A stretch of 64,000 nt of DNA, from positions 32,925,288 to 32,989,287 of the forward strand of contig CM036251.1 of assembly GCA_020698575.1 (NCBI GenBank), given 5' to 3'. The stretch is from Bostrychus sinensis. Its lineage: Eukaryota; Chordata; Actinopteri; Gobiiformes; Eleotridae. Position numbers and translations under genes: made by a program. Below are positions 33,614 through 44,640 of this stretch, piece after piece. The first letter of the stretch is position 1. The number at the start of each line of letters is the position of its first letter. The notes under the pieces are model-generated. The model did not search any database. It was not told the DNA's origin and saw nothing but the letters and a program-made list of their open reading frames with translations.

Positions 33614-35490
33614 GTATAGCAAATTGGTCCAGTTTTAATATGCTGTTGTTGGCATGGATGGACTGTGAAGTGTACCTTTTACATGCAATAGGCTAGAGAT
33701 GTAACCAATCAGCAGTGCCAGAAAAGTTTGAAAAAGTCTGAAAAGTTTAGAAACAAAGCATTGCATAAAACCCATCTCTTCTGTATTCTATAAATGCTTT
33801 TGATTAGTCTGTTACTTCTGTTTTGAGTGGAAGATGGCTGGAGTATGAGAGGTTCAGACCCACTTCACTTTGCTACAAGTGGCTCTTATCTGGCGGGCCA
33901 AGCTAGTTTTTAGAACAGTCTTGCCACTCAACAAAAAGTTGAAGGTAGCACAAAAATGTAGCTATATGTATACAGAATGTAGACTGTGTATTTGTCTTTT
34001 TCCTCTCTGGGGTCACCACATTTGAGTTGATTTGCATATTGATTTGGTATAGGTTTTGCACCAGATGCCCTTCCTACTGACAAAGTGGAAGTTCCAGCAC
34101 TGGCTAAAACTGCTTACACAGAGGAGCAGCCCAGACACATAAATAGTATAAGGGAGGCAAGGTAAAACACAGATAATGTAAAAATATCCACTCCATTTAA
34201 TTTTTATTGATACAAAGATAATTAGGGCATGACGTAGATCTAAAGTTGAACTTTGAGTTAGGAGTTTGAGCTCTAAACTTACTGGACTTAGTATTTTGTT
34301 GCGGATAATTAGTCCAGTTTTTGTTCCACAAATAAAACTGGGCAGTGGTCCTTTAACCCTTTTGGTACCTTTTTGGTACTTTGTCAGTGAAAATGTTGAA
34401 TATATTTTTCTGTGCTAATTCAAAATTTACCAAATTTGGTCAGGGTTACTGTTTTTTATGCGAAGTTTCAAATTTCAGTTGCATTTGTCAATTTAGGTCA
34501 ATAATACTCTGTGTACAAACAAACCAACAATTGTTGCACTCATGGTCTTTAGTACCTTTTTGGTTCCACTGACTTCCATTAAAAGTTTTAGTTTGAATTG
34601 TAATGGCACAATAAAGTTGTACTTTACAGGTAACAACCATTTCACACTGGTTTATAGTGGTTTATAGTTTATAGTAAAGGGTTTAAAATATTAAAAATAC
34701 ATTTAAAAATATTGTTTTTAAGTAAAATTTGAAGTTGATTAGAAGAACTGAGTCATTCAAAGTGGAAAAAATATGAAATAACATTTTTACAACATGTTTT
34801 AGTGTTATGTTATTTTAGTGTTAGCACATTTGGTACTGAAGGTGCTGATTTTTTTTTAAAGGGCTGCTTAAGGGTTCAGACTGTAAAGAGCAAACAAATG
34901 CGCAAATCATTTTAACTATAATGCCATTCACCCACATTGACATTTATAAATATATATCAGATTCTGTTAGTCTCTGTCTTGGCTGTATGAACATGTAGTA
35001 CACATGTCCAGAGCGGCTGTAGCTTCAGGTGGACTCCTATCGATCCTGTCAGAGCGTGTTTGTCTGAGATGACTGGGATGTCCACACTGACCCACAATCA
35101 ATGCACCTCAGTGACAGGAGCCCTCAGTCCTGTCTGCTTTTCCAATGCTTTTTCATCATGTTATTGCAGTGCATTGTTCACTGGCACCAAATCAAATCAC
35201 TGAAATGTCATGTCAGAATATATATCAGCCACTCATTACTGTTCATTTTCAAAAGACAACATTTTGACACTTTTTTTTTTTGTGGTCTAGTTATGCATTC
35301 ACTAATGGATTGATTTATTTCTTATTTCTGTTTTGGGTAAAGTGACAGTTTAATGACCAGTAAGACACAGTGAAAATATATTAATAATACTTCTGTGGTG
35401 TTGCAGTGCAATTTACCCAATAAATTACTTAATTTTTCCTAAGTCAACATATCAACTGATAACATGGGGGTCACTTGGAAACAAGGTTTG
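33614..35490. other. No gene seen; one repeat fragment and low-complexity DNA
   Basis: 34005-34160 is a copy of the GATGCCCTTCCTAC-type fish repeat (GGGGTCACCACA..GGTTTTGCACCAGATGCCCT). GGTACCTTTTTGGTA words recur at 34360-34385 and 34550. The remainder is unassigned. Confidence 0.4.
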
Positions 35491-35494
35491 GAAC

Positions 35495-35860
35495 CACACT
35501 GAGGTAAGGTATACTTTATTGTCTCCCTAGGGAAATTTGTCCTCTGCATTAGACCAGTTCTTCAGTTCTGCTGGGGGAATGTGCCAGGAGCAGTGGGCAA
35601 CCCTTCTGTAGGTCTTGAACCAGGATCCTGGTCAGGAGTACCTACCTGGAGGATTATCCTATTGTGCAGGATTTTTTTGTTTGTTTTTTTAGGTTTATAA
35701 GGGAAACCGGAGCGCCTGGAAAAAACCCAACCTTGAGAAAGGGCCCACGCGGTCTAGAAGTCAAACCCTGGACCTTCTTGCTAACTACTTTGTCACCATG
35801 AAGTAATTTTGGATCTTCAGTATACCTCAACATTAGAAATTGCCCACGATTTTTGCATGT
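35495..35860 (+). repeat. Dispersed repeat ('CTTTATTGTC..GGGGAATTTGTC' type)
   Basis: TACTTTATTGTCTCCCTAGG, then AATTTGTCCTCTGCATTAGA, AGCAGTGGGCAACC and GGAAACCGGAGCGCCTGGAA..AACCC match a common fish interspersed repeat. The unit is decayed and interrupted by a T-tract at 35670-35690. Confidence 0.5.
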
Positions 35861-36054
35861 GCTTGATATTGACTGGCCCACTGTGCTGAACTGACTAATG
35901 AGGAATCCTCTTAAAGCTAATTTTTCAGAATTTCCCTGTCGTACTTATATGGGTCACTTCAGAGCAGCCTTATTCTATAAATAATTATAAAGGAGGGGGA
36001 ATGAGGCCATCTCTCCTGGTATCCTGCAGTCCTGGTGGTGAGGTTTTGAAGTAT

Positions 36055-36400
36055 GGTAGGTTTTGAAGTCTGGATGCATGCGGGCATCAGTGTCCTCTCC
36101 ACACACAGCCAGCTCCGTCTCCTGTCAACGCGGATGGCAACAGACCCGGGGAGTGCGAGGATATATTATTCCTTTCCTCTTCTAATGGCCTCCCTGCTTC
36201 CACCGTTAACATCCGACGTCTCCATGGAAACTATGGGGATGCGGCGGAGAGCAGAGGTGATGATGTGTCCGGGGTTTTTCATCCGAGTTACCATCGCATA
36301 TATGTTCTAATACATGGCTTTTCACTTCCAATATGGTCTAATGGAGTCTCAATTACGTATCGAATGAGAAGACATTAGGAGATGACAGGCAACCACTGTC
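36055..36400. other. Candidate conserved non-coding block
   Basis: Unique-looking, CpG-containing sequence with CTCCATGGAAACTATGG near 36220. An open frame at 36053-36310 crosses it but shows no domain, and I see no matching splice pair. I favour non-coding conservation over an exon, without proof. Confidence 0.25.
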
Positions 36401-37555
36401 CACTGTCAAATACAATGAAGGAGTAAGCCATATGAGGTGACTATGGGGTGGGGGGGCTTTGTGTAACCTGTTTGTGCGTTTACTTAAGAGGGTGAGTCAT
36501 GCCACGTCTATTAAGTGAGTAGAGACAGATCAGGTTGCTAGGCAATTAAGAGTGGCTATTGTCAGAGGGGACAATGGTAGACCCAGAGAGTGCCCTGTCC
36601 TCTCATTCTCCTGTGCTTTCCTTCTTTATGGCTTTCACACAGTATAGACCCTTGCACTACCGGCATCAGGAAAAAGACTCAAGCCCACTGTCGAAATAGA
36701 ATATACTGTTTTTTGTTTGTTTGTTTGTTTTTACATTAGTTATATGTCCAAAGTGGCAGCATGCATCTTACCTCTAGCAAAAACCTCCTTACTTTATGTT
36801 ATATTGCAGAAAGTACAGTGGGTCTAGTTATTTGTTTCCATTTATTTCCATTAGAGGTCATGGATAGTTAAAGCCTATCCTGCAACCAGGGGCCTTTGGT
36901 GGAGTACACCTTGCACAATGGGGTGGTATGGCATTGGTTAGGCAGGTTTCGGAATCTTTCGACTTTCCAAAGCGGTCCGAAGCGGCCTCAGAAAGCGTAG
37001 CAAACCTTGCTACTTTTGGCACACTTTGGCAAGGGGATCCATCTCTGGGACCGGTTTGGAAAAGGTGGAGCTACGAAGTGATTGGATGAGAGAGAATTTA
37101 CACTCGGGCAAAAACAACAAGCCAAAGGACAGATAAAAAAGAAAATGTTATTTTTAATCAAAAGTGTACTTGTCCTTGTGATAAACAGCCGTATTCCAAG
37201 AACGTTTCTGGTAAGCCCGGCCTGCTTAGAGAATCAGAATATTTTATTTTTATTTTAGATTGGATATAACACAAGTTAAGGTGTATATAAGTGGTGTAGA
37301 GACGTTATTTTAATGCACAGAAATCTGTCTGTAAACCTGAAGTAGTTTCCTGTTTACTGAAGCTAATACAGCGTATGCTCCAGCCTCACACAGACACACA
37401 CCAGGATATATGCTTGTCTTTTTATTAAATATTAGCACTGCTTTCATGTGTTAAAAGTCAGCTTCAAACACGTTTTTATATCATCCATTAACACCACTTT
37501 GGTTGCACTTGTGTGACGTTAGTGTTTAATGTAACCAGAACCCAGAGTAATAGTA
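36401..37555. other. No gene seen
   Basis: 36534-36546 (GTTGCTAGGCAAT) is RFX X-box-like. 36713-36731 is (TTTG)n. 36940-37110 contains CpG-bearing inverted words (TTTCCAAAGCGG, CCGGTTTGGAAA) that suggest a decayed transposon. Nothing firm. Confidence 0.3.
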
Positions 37556-37760
37556 ACACAAGCAGGTTTTGGGGGTACCTATACCCAACCCATTCCATAC
37601 TGACACGACCTGTGCCGTACTGTCCAGTGGAAATACACCTATAGCTACAGGTCTGGCACAAGGACTGCAAACTCCACTCAGAAAGTCTGAAGACTAAACC
37701 GAGAGCCTTGTTGCTGAGAGACGGGAAGGCTAGCCACTCAGCCACTGTGCACCCTTGATC
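37556..37760 (-). repeat. SINE-like dispersed fragment, reverse orientation
   Basis: It ends with GCAAACTCCACTCAGAAAG..GAGAGCCTTGTTGCTGAGAG..GCCACTCAGCCACTGTGCAC (about 37667-37752). This is the reverse of the tRNA-like head 'gtgcacagtggctgagtggctagc..' of a fish SINE. The B-box is decayed. Confidence 0.45.
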
Positions 37761-38795
37761 TACAGTCATTGTAGTCTAATAAACCAAAGTCTACAGAGCC
37801 TTATTAAATTTAGATTAAGATTAAAGTCCACCTCAAACCAAAAAACATGGTTACAAGGGGCATTTGATAAAATTTTACTAAGCATTAATATAAGCTCTTC
37901 TTTTGCCTCATATCCTGAATTTTGGCCTTGTGCATAACAAACAGGTGAATATGTGGGACAATATAGGGCACAGGGGTTCAGGAGTCCAGGAATATTTGAG
38001 CAAAACATGTGGTTTCCTTTTTTCTGGTGCATTTTTGATGGTGAATAATACAATAGTACAATTTATGATTTTACTTCTCTCCAGACAGGGCCCTTTTAGG
38101 AAAAATGTTTTGTTTTCCGTTGCTGTTCACTATTGTACAGATAAATGACCGTTGTTAGGGGCCCCCATTCAGCTCTGGGCCCTAGGCAATTGCCTACCTT
38201 GCCTAGCTTATTGTGACAGCTCAGTACATCATGGCCCTTGACTGGACAGTGGCATAATCAAGTCTTGTACAAACAAATATTGCCTGTGACAATTGTATGA
38301 CATACCAACATTAAATACCCAGGGTCATATAAAAAATAATAATAAATAATAAATATTCTTTAACAGCAGTGAGCTAAATAACCTTCTAAAGAAAACTATG
38401 CAAAATGACTTACCTCCCAGCTCTGTTTGCAAGTTAAACATGACTAGGCTCAGTAGCTCTTTTGGTTCCTATATTTTTGAATAACATGATCCCAGTTGGT
38501 TTGGCTGTTGTTTACCGGAGTTGAATCACGTTGTTGACACGACACACTAAGCATCTGTTATGGTACATGAGTCATTCCGCCTGTTTTGATCAGTAATCGT
38601 CAGCTTCAGTGGCAATCAGAGGGGGAATACAGTTTAGGATAGAAAGAGGACAAGTGGGTTTTGATGTTGCAAAAAGAATGTGGGCATGCATTTGATTTAC
38701 ATTTTCGTGTGGCTAAATAATCACTGAACAATAAAGTTGATAGCCAAGGACATCAGCAACCTCAGTGTAATTAGATTTTTTTTTTAGTAACACAT
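37761..38795. other. No gene; one repeat scrap
   Basis: 38158-38205 (GGGCCCTAGGCAATTGCCTA) is a palindromic scrap of a dispersed repeat. The remainder is unassigned; the open frames at 37755-38148 have no domains. Confidence 0.3.
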
Positions 38796-38799
38796 CACT

Positions 38800-39270
38800 G
38801 GACTATAAGTTGCAGTTATTTAGAAATGTATTTCACAAAATCCAAACCAGAACAAGAACAGACATTTAATCTGGAAAGGCAAGTTATTCAACTACACAAT
38901 AGCACACAAAACAACAGGCTGAATAGGTGTCCAGTATGTTAGCTAACACATTAACAGTTATTCAGCTACACAACAGCATAAAGAACAAACCAGGGAGGCT
39001 GAAGAGGCTAAATTAACATAACATACCAGCGAGTCCCACAAGTAAGTTACCGATAAGGAAGTTCACATGGGCATATTTCATTCTACATCACTGAATACTA
39101 TTGACTGTAGGTGTCAAAAGCCTAGAGCGCCCTCTTGCAGCTGTAGATGGTAATGTCTACGGTAAATTGATTCATGTTAATTTTGATACATAAGTCGCAC
39201 CTGACTATGAGTCGCAGGACCAGCGAAACTATGAAAAAAGTGCGACTTATAGTCTGTAAAATTAGGTAAT
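38800..39270. mobile_element. MITE with CTATAAGT(C/T)GCA ends
   Basis: The left end ACTGGACTATAAGTTGCAGT and the right end AGTGCGACTTATAGTCTG form an inverted repeat. Near the right end the words AAGTCGCACCTGACTATGAG and TGAGTCGCAGG appear, as in a widespread fish MITE. Inside, CTACACAA(T/C)AGCA..ACA blocks are repeated. No coding capacity. Confidence 0.6.
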
Positions 39271-40269
39271 TTGATTATAGAAAGCACAAGTAACAATTTT
39301 GCCAACAGAATAAATGTATTCATCCATAGATTTTGTCTCTAGATTATAAAACAAGAAATTCCGAGTTGTGTGCAACATCATCTATCTACACTTTGTGCCA
39401 GTTTTTGTTGCATGCGGATAGGCCTAGTAATTGTGGAGATATTAGCCATAAACCACATCAAAACATCTGCAGCAAATTCCACCACTGAATTTTTGCCTCC
39501 GCCTCAATCTCACAAAATAGCCCTTTTCAAATGTTATGACATCACATAAATGCAACCTATGCAAGATAAAAAAAAAAAAAAACACCTTATAATATGACAA
39601 ACAAGTCAGAAGACACTACAGTTTCTTTATTTCTAAGTTAAATGGTCAGAAGCGTAATTGTTTTGTTGTAAGATTCCCATTTTCCAAAAATTCATTCCTG
39701 AGCTAGACATTGTACGGAGAGTAACTAATGTAACCAGTAAGATAAATTCTGAGCAATGTTATCTGTTTGTCTTTCACTACTTCTCTTTGTTTTATTGTAA
39801 TTTGAATGAAATGTGGGTTGTGTTGTTGATGCCTCTTGGTCAGGACTCCCTTGGTCAGGAGATCTCTGAATTTCAATGGGACTTTCCTGGTTAAAGAATG
39901 GGAAAAAAATCTGTAATCTAATTCCTTTTAAATAAAAAAAATAGAAAAGTAACTTGATTACTTTCTTCGAGGGACTACTTAGTAATTAAATTACTTTTCC
40001 AGCATAATTTGCTTAACACCTGCAAGGACCATTGTGCTATAAACCACACACTGATATTCTCCACCATGCAGTGACAGCACACACTTTTGTGTGCACAGTT
40101 TTGTCTGTGTTTTTGTCTACGTGAATGAATATATTCTAGTTAAGTTATCTGGTTTATACACAATTTACAGCTCCTAATTGATTTTCGTCCATTCAAACAT
40201 GTCTTGCTATCTGCTTATATTATGCTGCCAAAATGCATGTATTGCTTATCTTGTTCCAGCAAATGGCTC
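39271..40269. other. No gene seen
   Basis: AT-rich stretch before the candidate gene start. The open frame at 39658-39894 has no domain. No TATA-like element at a convincing spacing was identified. Confidence 0.3.
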
Positions 40270-40289
40270 TGTGGCTGTTCATTTTGTCT

Positions 40290-40758
40290 GACCCCCCTCC
40301 TGCTAGATTAGGCGAACAAGGAGTTGACAGCGAGAAAGAGAGAAGCATCAGAGAGAAGGGAAGAGAATGAGGAGGGGAGGAGGAGGAGACGCAAGCAAGA
40401 GGGGACCTGCGATCATTTGGGAGGGAGCAAGTGTATCTGGAGGCACTGAGGAGATGGCAGTGTTGCTGGACAGTGCGCAGTAACAGGCGCGCGGCATTGA
40501 CAGCAGAAGATCTCAGTATATCCGAGCTGACAGAGAGCCGTGGTGGGTGTGCGTGCACATTTTGCCCATGCATGTGTGTGCAGCAGCTCTCTCTGTGGGT
40601 GGCAGGACAGGGAGCACCACCGTTCTACCGGAGATGTTCACTCTGAGGAGGATGATGAGACAGCGTTCCTAACCGGATCTAATCACCAACGATTTGGGAT
40701 AATACATTTTGGCAACAGTTACAGCACCCAGCAGAAACCAAAGGGGGTGGTATCAGCC
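40290..40758 (+). promoter_or_regulatory. Candidate promoter-proximal region and 5' leader
   Basis: A purine-rich run (GAGAAAGAGAGAAGCATCAG to GAGGAGGGGAGGAGGAGG, 40332-40386) is followed by CpG-containing sequence (GTGCGCAGTAACAGGCGCGC near 40476). The style is that of a vertebrate 5' UTR and quite unlike the repeats around it. An upstream short frame of 12 codons plus stop (ATG at 40634, TAA ending 40672) lies in the leader. The exact transcription start cannot be fixed. Confidence 0.45.
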
Positions 40759-40791
40759 ATGGAAGGACTGCTGTCTCCGATGCGGACACGG
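40759..40791 (+). CDS. Candidate first coding exon (MEGLLSPMRTR), gene not recognised
   Basis: The ATG at 40759 sits in GCCATGG, a complete Kozak context, and is the first in-frame ATG after the leader. Eleven codons read MEGLLSPMRTR and end exactly before CACGG|GTAAGT (donor GT at 40792), a near-consensus splice donor with phase 0. The reading frame upstream is open but has no earlier ATG. A very short first coding exon followed by a long intron is common for vertebrate neuronal and developmental genes. I do not recognise the peptide, and I found no convincing second exon in the window. Confidence 0.45.
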
Positions 40792-42849
40792 GTAAGTTAC
40801 CATGGGGATTGCATGCCCCCCCCCCCCCCCCCTACCACCAACTACTACTGTCTTCCCCCCTGTAAGGAATCCATCTGAATGAAAAGCATGAGCCGGCAAA
40901 TGAATTTCTCTGTGCCGATGCCGTCTCCGTGGTGATGCGAGAAGTCTGGAGAAGTTTCAGAGCTGCCAGCGTTGCTAGGGGCGATGGGCAGAATGCAGAA
41001 TGCAAAAGGGGTGTGTGTGGGAGACACCGGTGTCGGTTTATAACATGAAATAACACTTGGGATTAAGCTTGTTATGTGTGCAAATGAGAGTGGGCATGCT
41101 TGGGTTAGTAGAATGACTCAGTGTTTTTTGAATGGTGCCTGTCCCCTTTCAGTACAAGCATTTTGATGAGGAAGAAGTGGGGACAGAGGTGCAAGGACAG
41201 ACTTTAGTGTTTGTAATGAATCGGGTCAATGTCTGAAAGTGCCAATTCACTCTTTGTTTTACACAATCAATTCACCACCAGCATTTTGGACAGAGCTCAT
41301 TGTACATTGTGCTTTTACAGTATAGTGGCTGTCTGTGTTGTAAAGGCATTATTGTATGTTTTAATGAATAGGGAAAGGTCATTTGTGCATCTGGCTTGCG
41401 GCAAAATGCATTGACAATAAGGAGGCCCAGAGTTGTGTGTATGTTTTAAATATAGAGGGATTTCAGTGTGTGGCCAAGGGGAGTTATGGTGAGACACTAT
41501 TCATATTTATAAAGGTGTGATTCTGAATTTGATATGAGATAAGGGAGCACAATAGGAATTATGTGACTGGTAATTATATTTATAGTGAACAAATCCAATA
41601 GCATGCATAAATTATAGATAAGCCATTAAATTAGCCATAATATTAAATGTGTTATTTTTTGAAAGCTTATTTTGCCAGTAAATAAAATACAATTTAATAT
41701 CTCATAGTAAGTCTTAATAGGTTATGTTCATGAATTCAAAAAGGCCTATAGTTTAAAACTGAGCTGGAGGCAGGTAAGAATTCTATGGTAGAATCTGCTG
41801 CTAAAGAGTCAACATGCAGATGTAATAAAAAAAAAAAAAAAGAAAAACTCAGAAATTCTATATTGTATATAAAATATTTATATGCCTTTTTTCTGTAGGT
41901 ATTGATGTGTTTAACAGTAAAAAAGAAGCACATTAAATTATTTTATATTAGATTAATTGTAGAGCTATTAAATTTTCAGTGGCAGACTCAGGTCTCACGT
42001 TAACTTTAACTTATTAGCCTGTTCCTCGCTAAGACAATAAATATGTACTTACCTTAGTCCACCCTTTGCTGCTTGTGTGTGTACAAAATAAAAATATTTC
42101 TGCTTCTAATTAAAGACAAAAACATTTAGCGTTGCATTTTTTGTAATGTCTTGTTCTACAATGACAATGAATATTTTACCTCAACGCAGATAGAGCCACG
42201 TTAGCAACATGCATGCTAATCTCAGGTGCAAAACTCATTTTCTTTGATGAGGAAGCACAGGTTCTAAAACAATCTGTGTATAAGTGTGGGTCCTGTGGTG
42301 GCATATGTCATGTCTGTACAAACCCAGGTAGAAATAATAATAATACTTATCTGTATACTGTATCTGTGGTCACGTCTAGGAGCTTTAGTATGTCCCGTAC
42401 GCTGGCAGTGCAGGGGTTAACAGAGTGGCCTGACCTGATGGTGCAGTCTCACATGAGTAGCCCCAGCTGCTCACCTCTCCTTCTCAGCTTTACTATCACT
42501 AGCACTTTTATCATTTTATTCTCTTTTCTCTTTTAGCACGCTTTACACTGCACAATGCCACTTTTTGCCAGACATTTATAAGAAAAAAAAAAAATAAAAA
42601 ATCTGGCTTGTGTAATGATGACATTAATTTGGTCTAATTCATGTGTACGTATAATGCGCCATTGAATACATCCGGCAAGTGTTTGTTGGTGTTTGTTAGC
42701 AACATAACTCAGCTAATGTAACAAATTAAAATCAAGGACAGATTATATTGGAATTTCCAGGAAAGGGCTGCAATGTTAATAATGGGTAAAGGTTTTTTTT
42801 TTTTTCCATTGAGAGCTAGGGACAATAATTTTAACTCCAGCCATAGGGT
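40792..42849. other. Likely start of intron; no further exon seen
   Basis: A C17 run lies at 40816-40832, 24 bp after the donor. 40876-41040 is unique and moderately GC-rich. 42360-42480 is unique-looking (AGTATGTCCCGTACGCTGGC). An A-run lies at 41826-41842. No coding exon is supported. Confidence 0.3.
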
Positions 42850-42859
42850 GTCAGTAAAA

Positions 42860-43050
42860 CCATCCATCCATTTTCTTCCACTTATCCGGGGCCAACAGTC
42901 TAAGCAGAGATGCACAGACTTCCATGACCACAGACAGCTCTACCAGGGAGGTGTCTGGGTGGCCTCCAGAACAGATGCCCAAGCCGCCTCAGCTGGTTCC
43001 TCTCGATGTGGGGAAGCAGCGGCTCTACTCCAAGCTCCTGGGTAAAACTA
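42860..43050 (-). mobile_element. Rex3/RTE-like LINE 3' end, reverse copy, internally deleted
   Basis: Reading from the right on the minus strand: QELGVEPLLPHIERNQLRRL and HLFWRPPRHLPGRA, then a jump to the tail, ending in CCGGATAAGTGGAAGAAAAT and (GGAT)n. About 100 bp present in the 28.8 kb copy is deleted. Confidence 0.65.
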
Positions 43051-43254
43051 CATAATTCATTTGTGTGTACATTACAATGCTTCCGGTTTGATATACTTGT
43101 AATTTTTGGCAAGTTGGTACTCCTTTGTGCCTAAAACAAATCCATTACATTTTACACATGAAAAAACATTCTACAGCTATGCCTACTTCTAAAATACAAT
43201 AACAGTGACCTAAGCAAATTTTGTTTTTACCTATTCTGTCATACTATCTTTCCA

Positions 43255-43530
43255 TTCATGGTTTCTTCTCCCTCCGCCACCTGTCCTTCTGTCCTCCAGT
43301 CTGTCTGTCGGTCGGCCCCTCACTGCGCCTTTGGCCGTCATTATGACCGCTGTAATTGCTATTTGCAGATCGTTCTGTGTGATCTGATCCAAAGAGGAGC
43401 GTTATATAGCAACGTGCTGTTTGGAGATAGACTTGGCTTCAAAGATATGGCCCCAAATCAAGCCTCGGCTCTATCTGCTGTGTCTGCTGCACGCGCCAGA
43501 TTCGCCCAGAGCCGCGGGGAATGAAGGAGT
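43255..43530. other. Candidate conserved block with weak exon-like reading
   Basis: A pyrimidine-rich stretch is followed by GTCATTATGACCGCTGTAAT, TGCTATTTGCAG and then an open frame from 43369 (ATC GTT CTG..) to TGA at 43522. It is phase-compatible with the 40.79 kb donor. A 52-codon terminal exon would give an implausibly small protein, and no nearby polyadenylation signal is evident. I think an enhancer-type conserved block is likelier. Confidence 0.25.
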
Positions 43531-44009
43531 GTTTTTTTTACATTTATCATCATCAGACACATTGACTTTCACACATGCCCCACAGTTTGTCAGAGCTGGC
43601 ATCAAAAAGTCACAGTAATTGGGATTTATGTGAATGAAAAACAGCAAGGTGATCCAACGGTGACGTCTTCTACAGTTTACATGTTATAATCTCACTTTGA
43701 TGCAGTTTTACCAACCCTCTGGGATCAAGGGAAATCAGGAGTCTTTGATTTGAGTTTTTCCGAGTGACTTGTAAACAGTGGATTATACTGTGGTAGTTCT
43801 TCTGTGTGTAAATCAGGTGAGAAGTTACATCAGGGGAATACTTGTTGTCACGGTAAATCTAAGCAAGGAACTCTCTAAGCACTTTGTATACAGTATTCTC
43901 TTTTTCATTAGCATTTTCCAACAAGAAACAAAACCAGGATTTAGAAATGTAAACGAGAATCCACTAACATCACACAAGGACTAAAAAGAAATGAGCTTTT
44001 TAGCTTTAT

Positions 44010-44640
44010 TAAAGGCCACACATTATTCTAAATTGAATTTTTGAGTATTTAAACATGTTGTAATGTTGATTGCACCTCAAAAACATACCTGGATTTGTAG
44101 TTTCTTCCATGTTTTTAGGGCTGTAGTTGACCAAAGGGTTAGGGTTCAACCAAAGTTTTGACCAGCACAGCGATTAATCGACCAAAAACAACCAAAGGGT
44201 ATGTGGGGGGACATACCAGAGTCACATATTAAAAAGTTACTTAACATAAATTAGGTTATAAAAATGGGAAAAGATGGCTGTAAAATATATTTTTTATCTA
44301 AAATCATCAAGCTGTCTTAAATAAATTGAAAAATAAAAGTTATCAAGTAAGATGAGTGGAAAAGCGGGTCCAACTAATCTGCCTGTGAAATCTTAGTCGA
44401 CCAAAACCTCACCGACCAATTAATCAACTAAGCAAGCAGAGTCTGTCAGCTTTACTTGTCTGAGTAATCCTGTATGCTGAGTCGCTTGTCTTAGAACAAT
44501 CTGGAAACGCTCAGTCTCACTGTTCTCAATAGACACATGAAACCAGGAAGTGCTCCTGCACATTTCTAAAGTCCATAAACAGTCACCGGACTCATTCTGA
44601 TCATTTCAGAGCTTAAATTGCTGTACACCTTTTGCAACCC
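44010..44640 (+). mobile_element. TTAA MITE, family A (copy 3), interrupted
   Basis: The head is at 44010-44116 (ATTAAAGGCCACACATTATT, CATGTTGTAATGTTG, ACATACCTGGATTTG). The second part resumes near 44455 (AATCTGGAAACGCTCAGTCT, ACCAGGAAGTGCTCCTGCAC, TCATTCTGATCATTTCAGAG). Between them stands an unrelated element. The far right end is lost. Confidence 0.55.
44117..44450. mobile_element. Nested MITE starting AGGGCTGTAGTTGACC
   Basis: The left part (GGGCTGTAGTTGACCAAAG, CGATTAATCGACCAAAAAC) and right part (CTTAGTCGACCAAAACCTC, CCGACCAATTAATCAACTA) contain inverted GTTGACC/GGTCAA..-type words. The style is that of fish hAT MITEs. It lies within family A copy 3, so it is younger than that copy. 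Confidence 0.45.
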
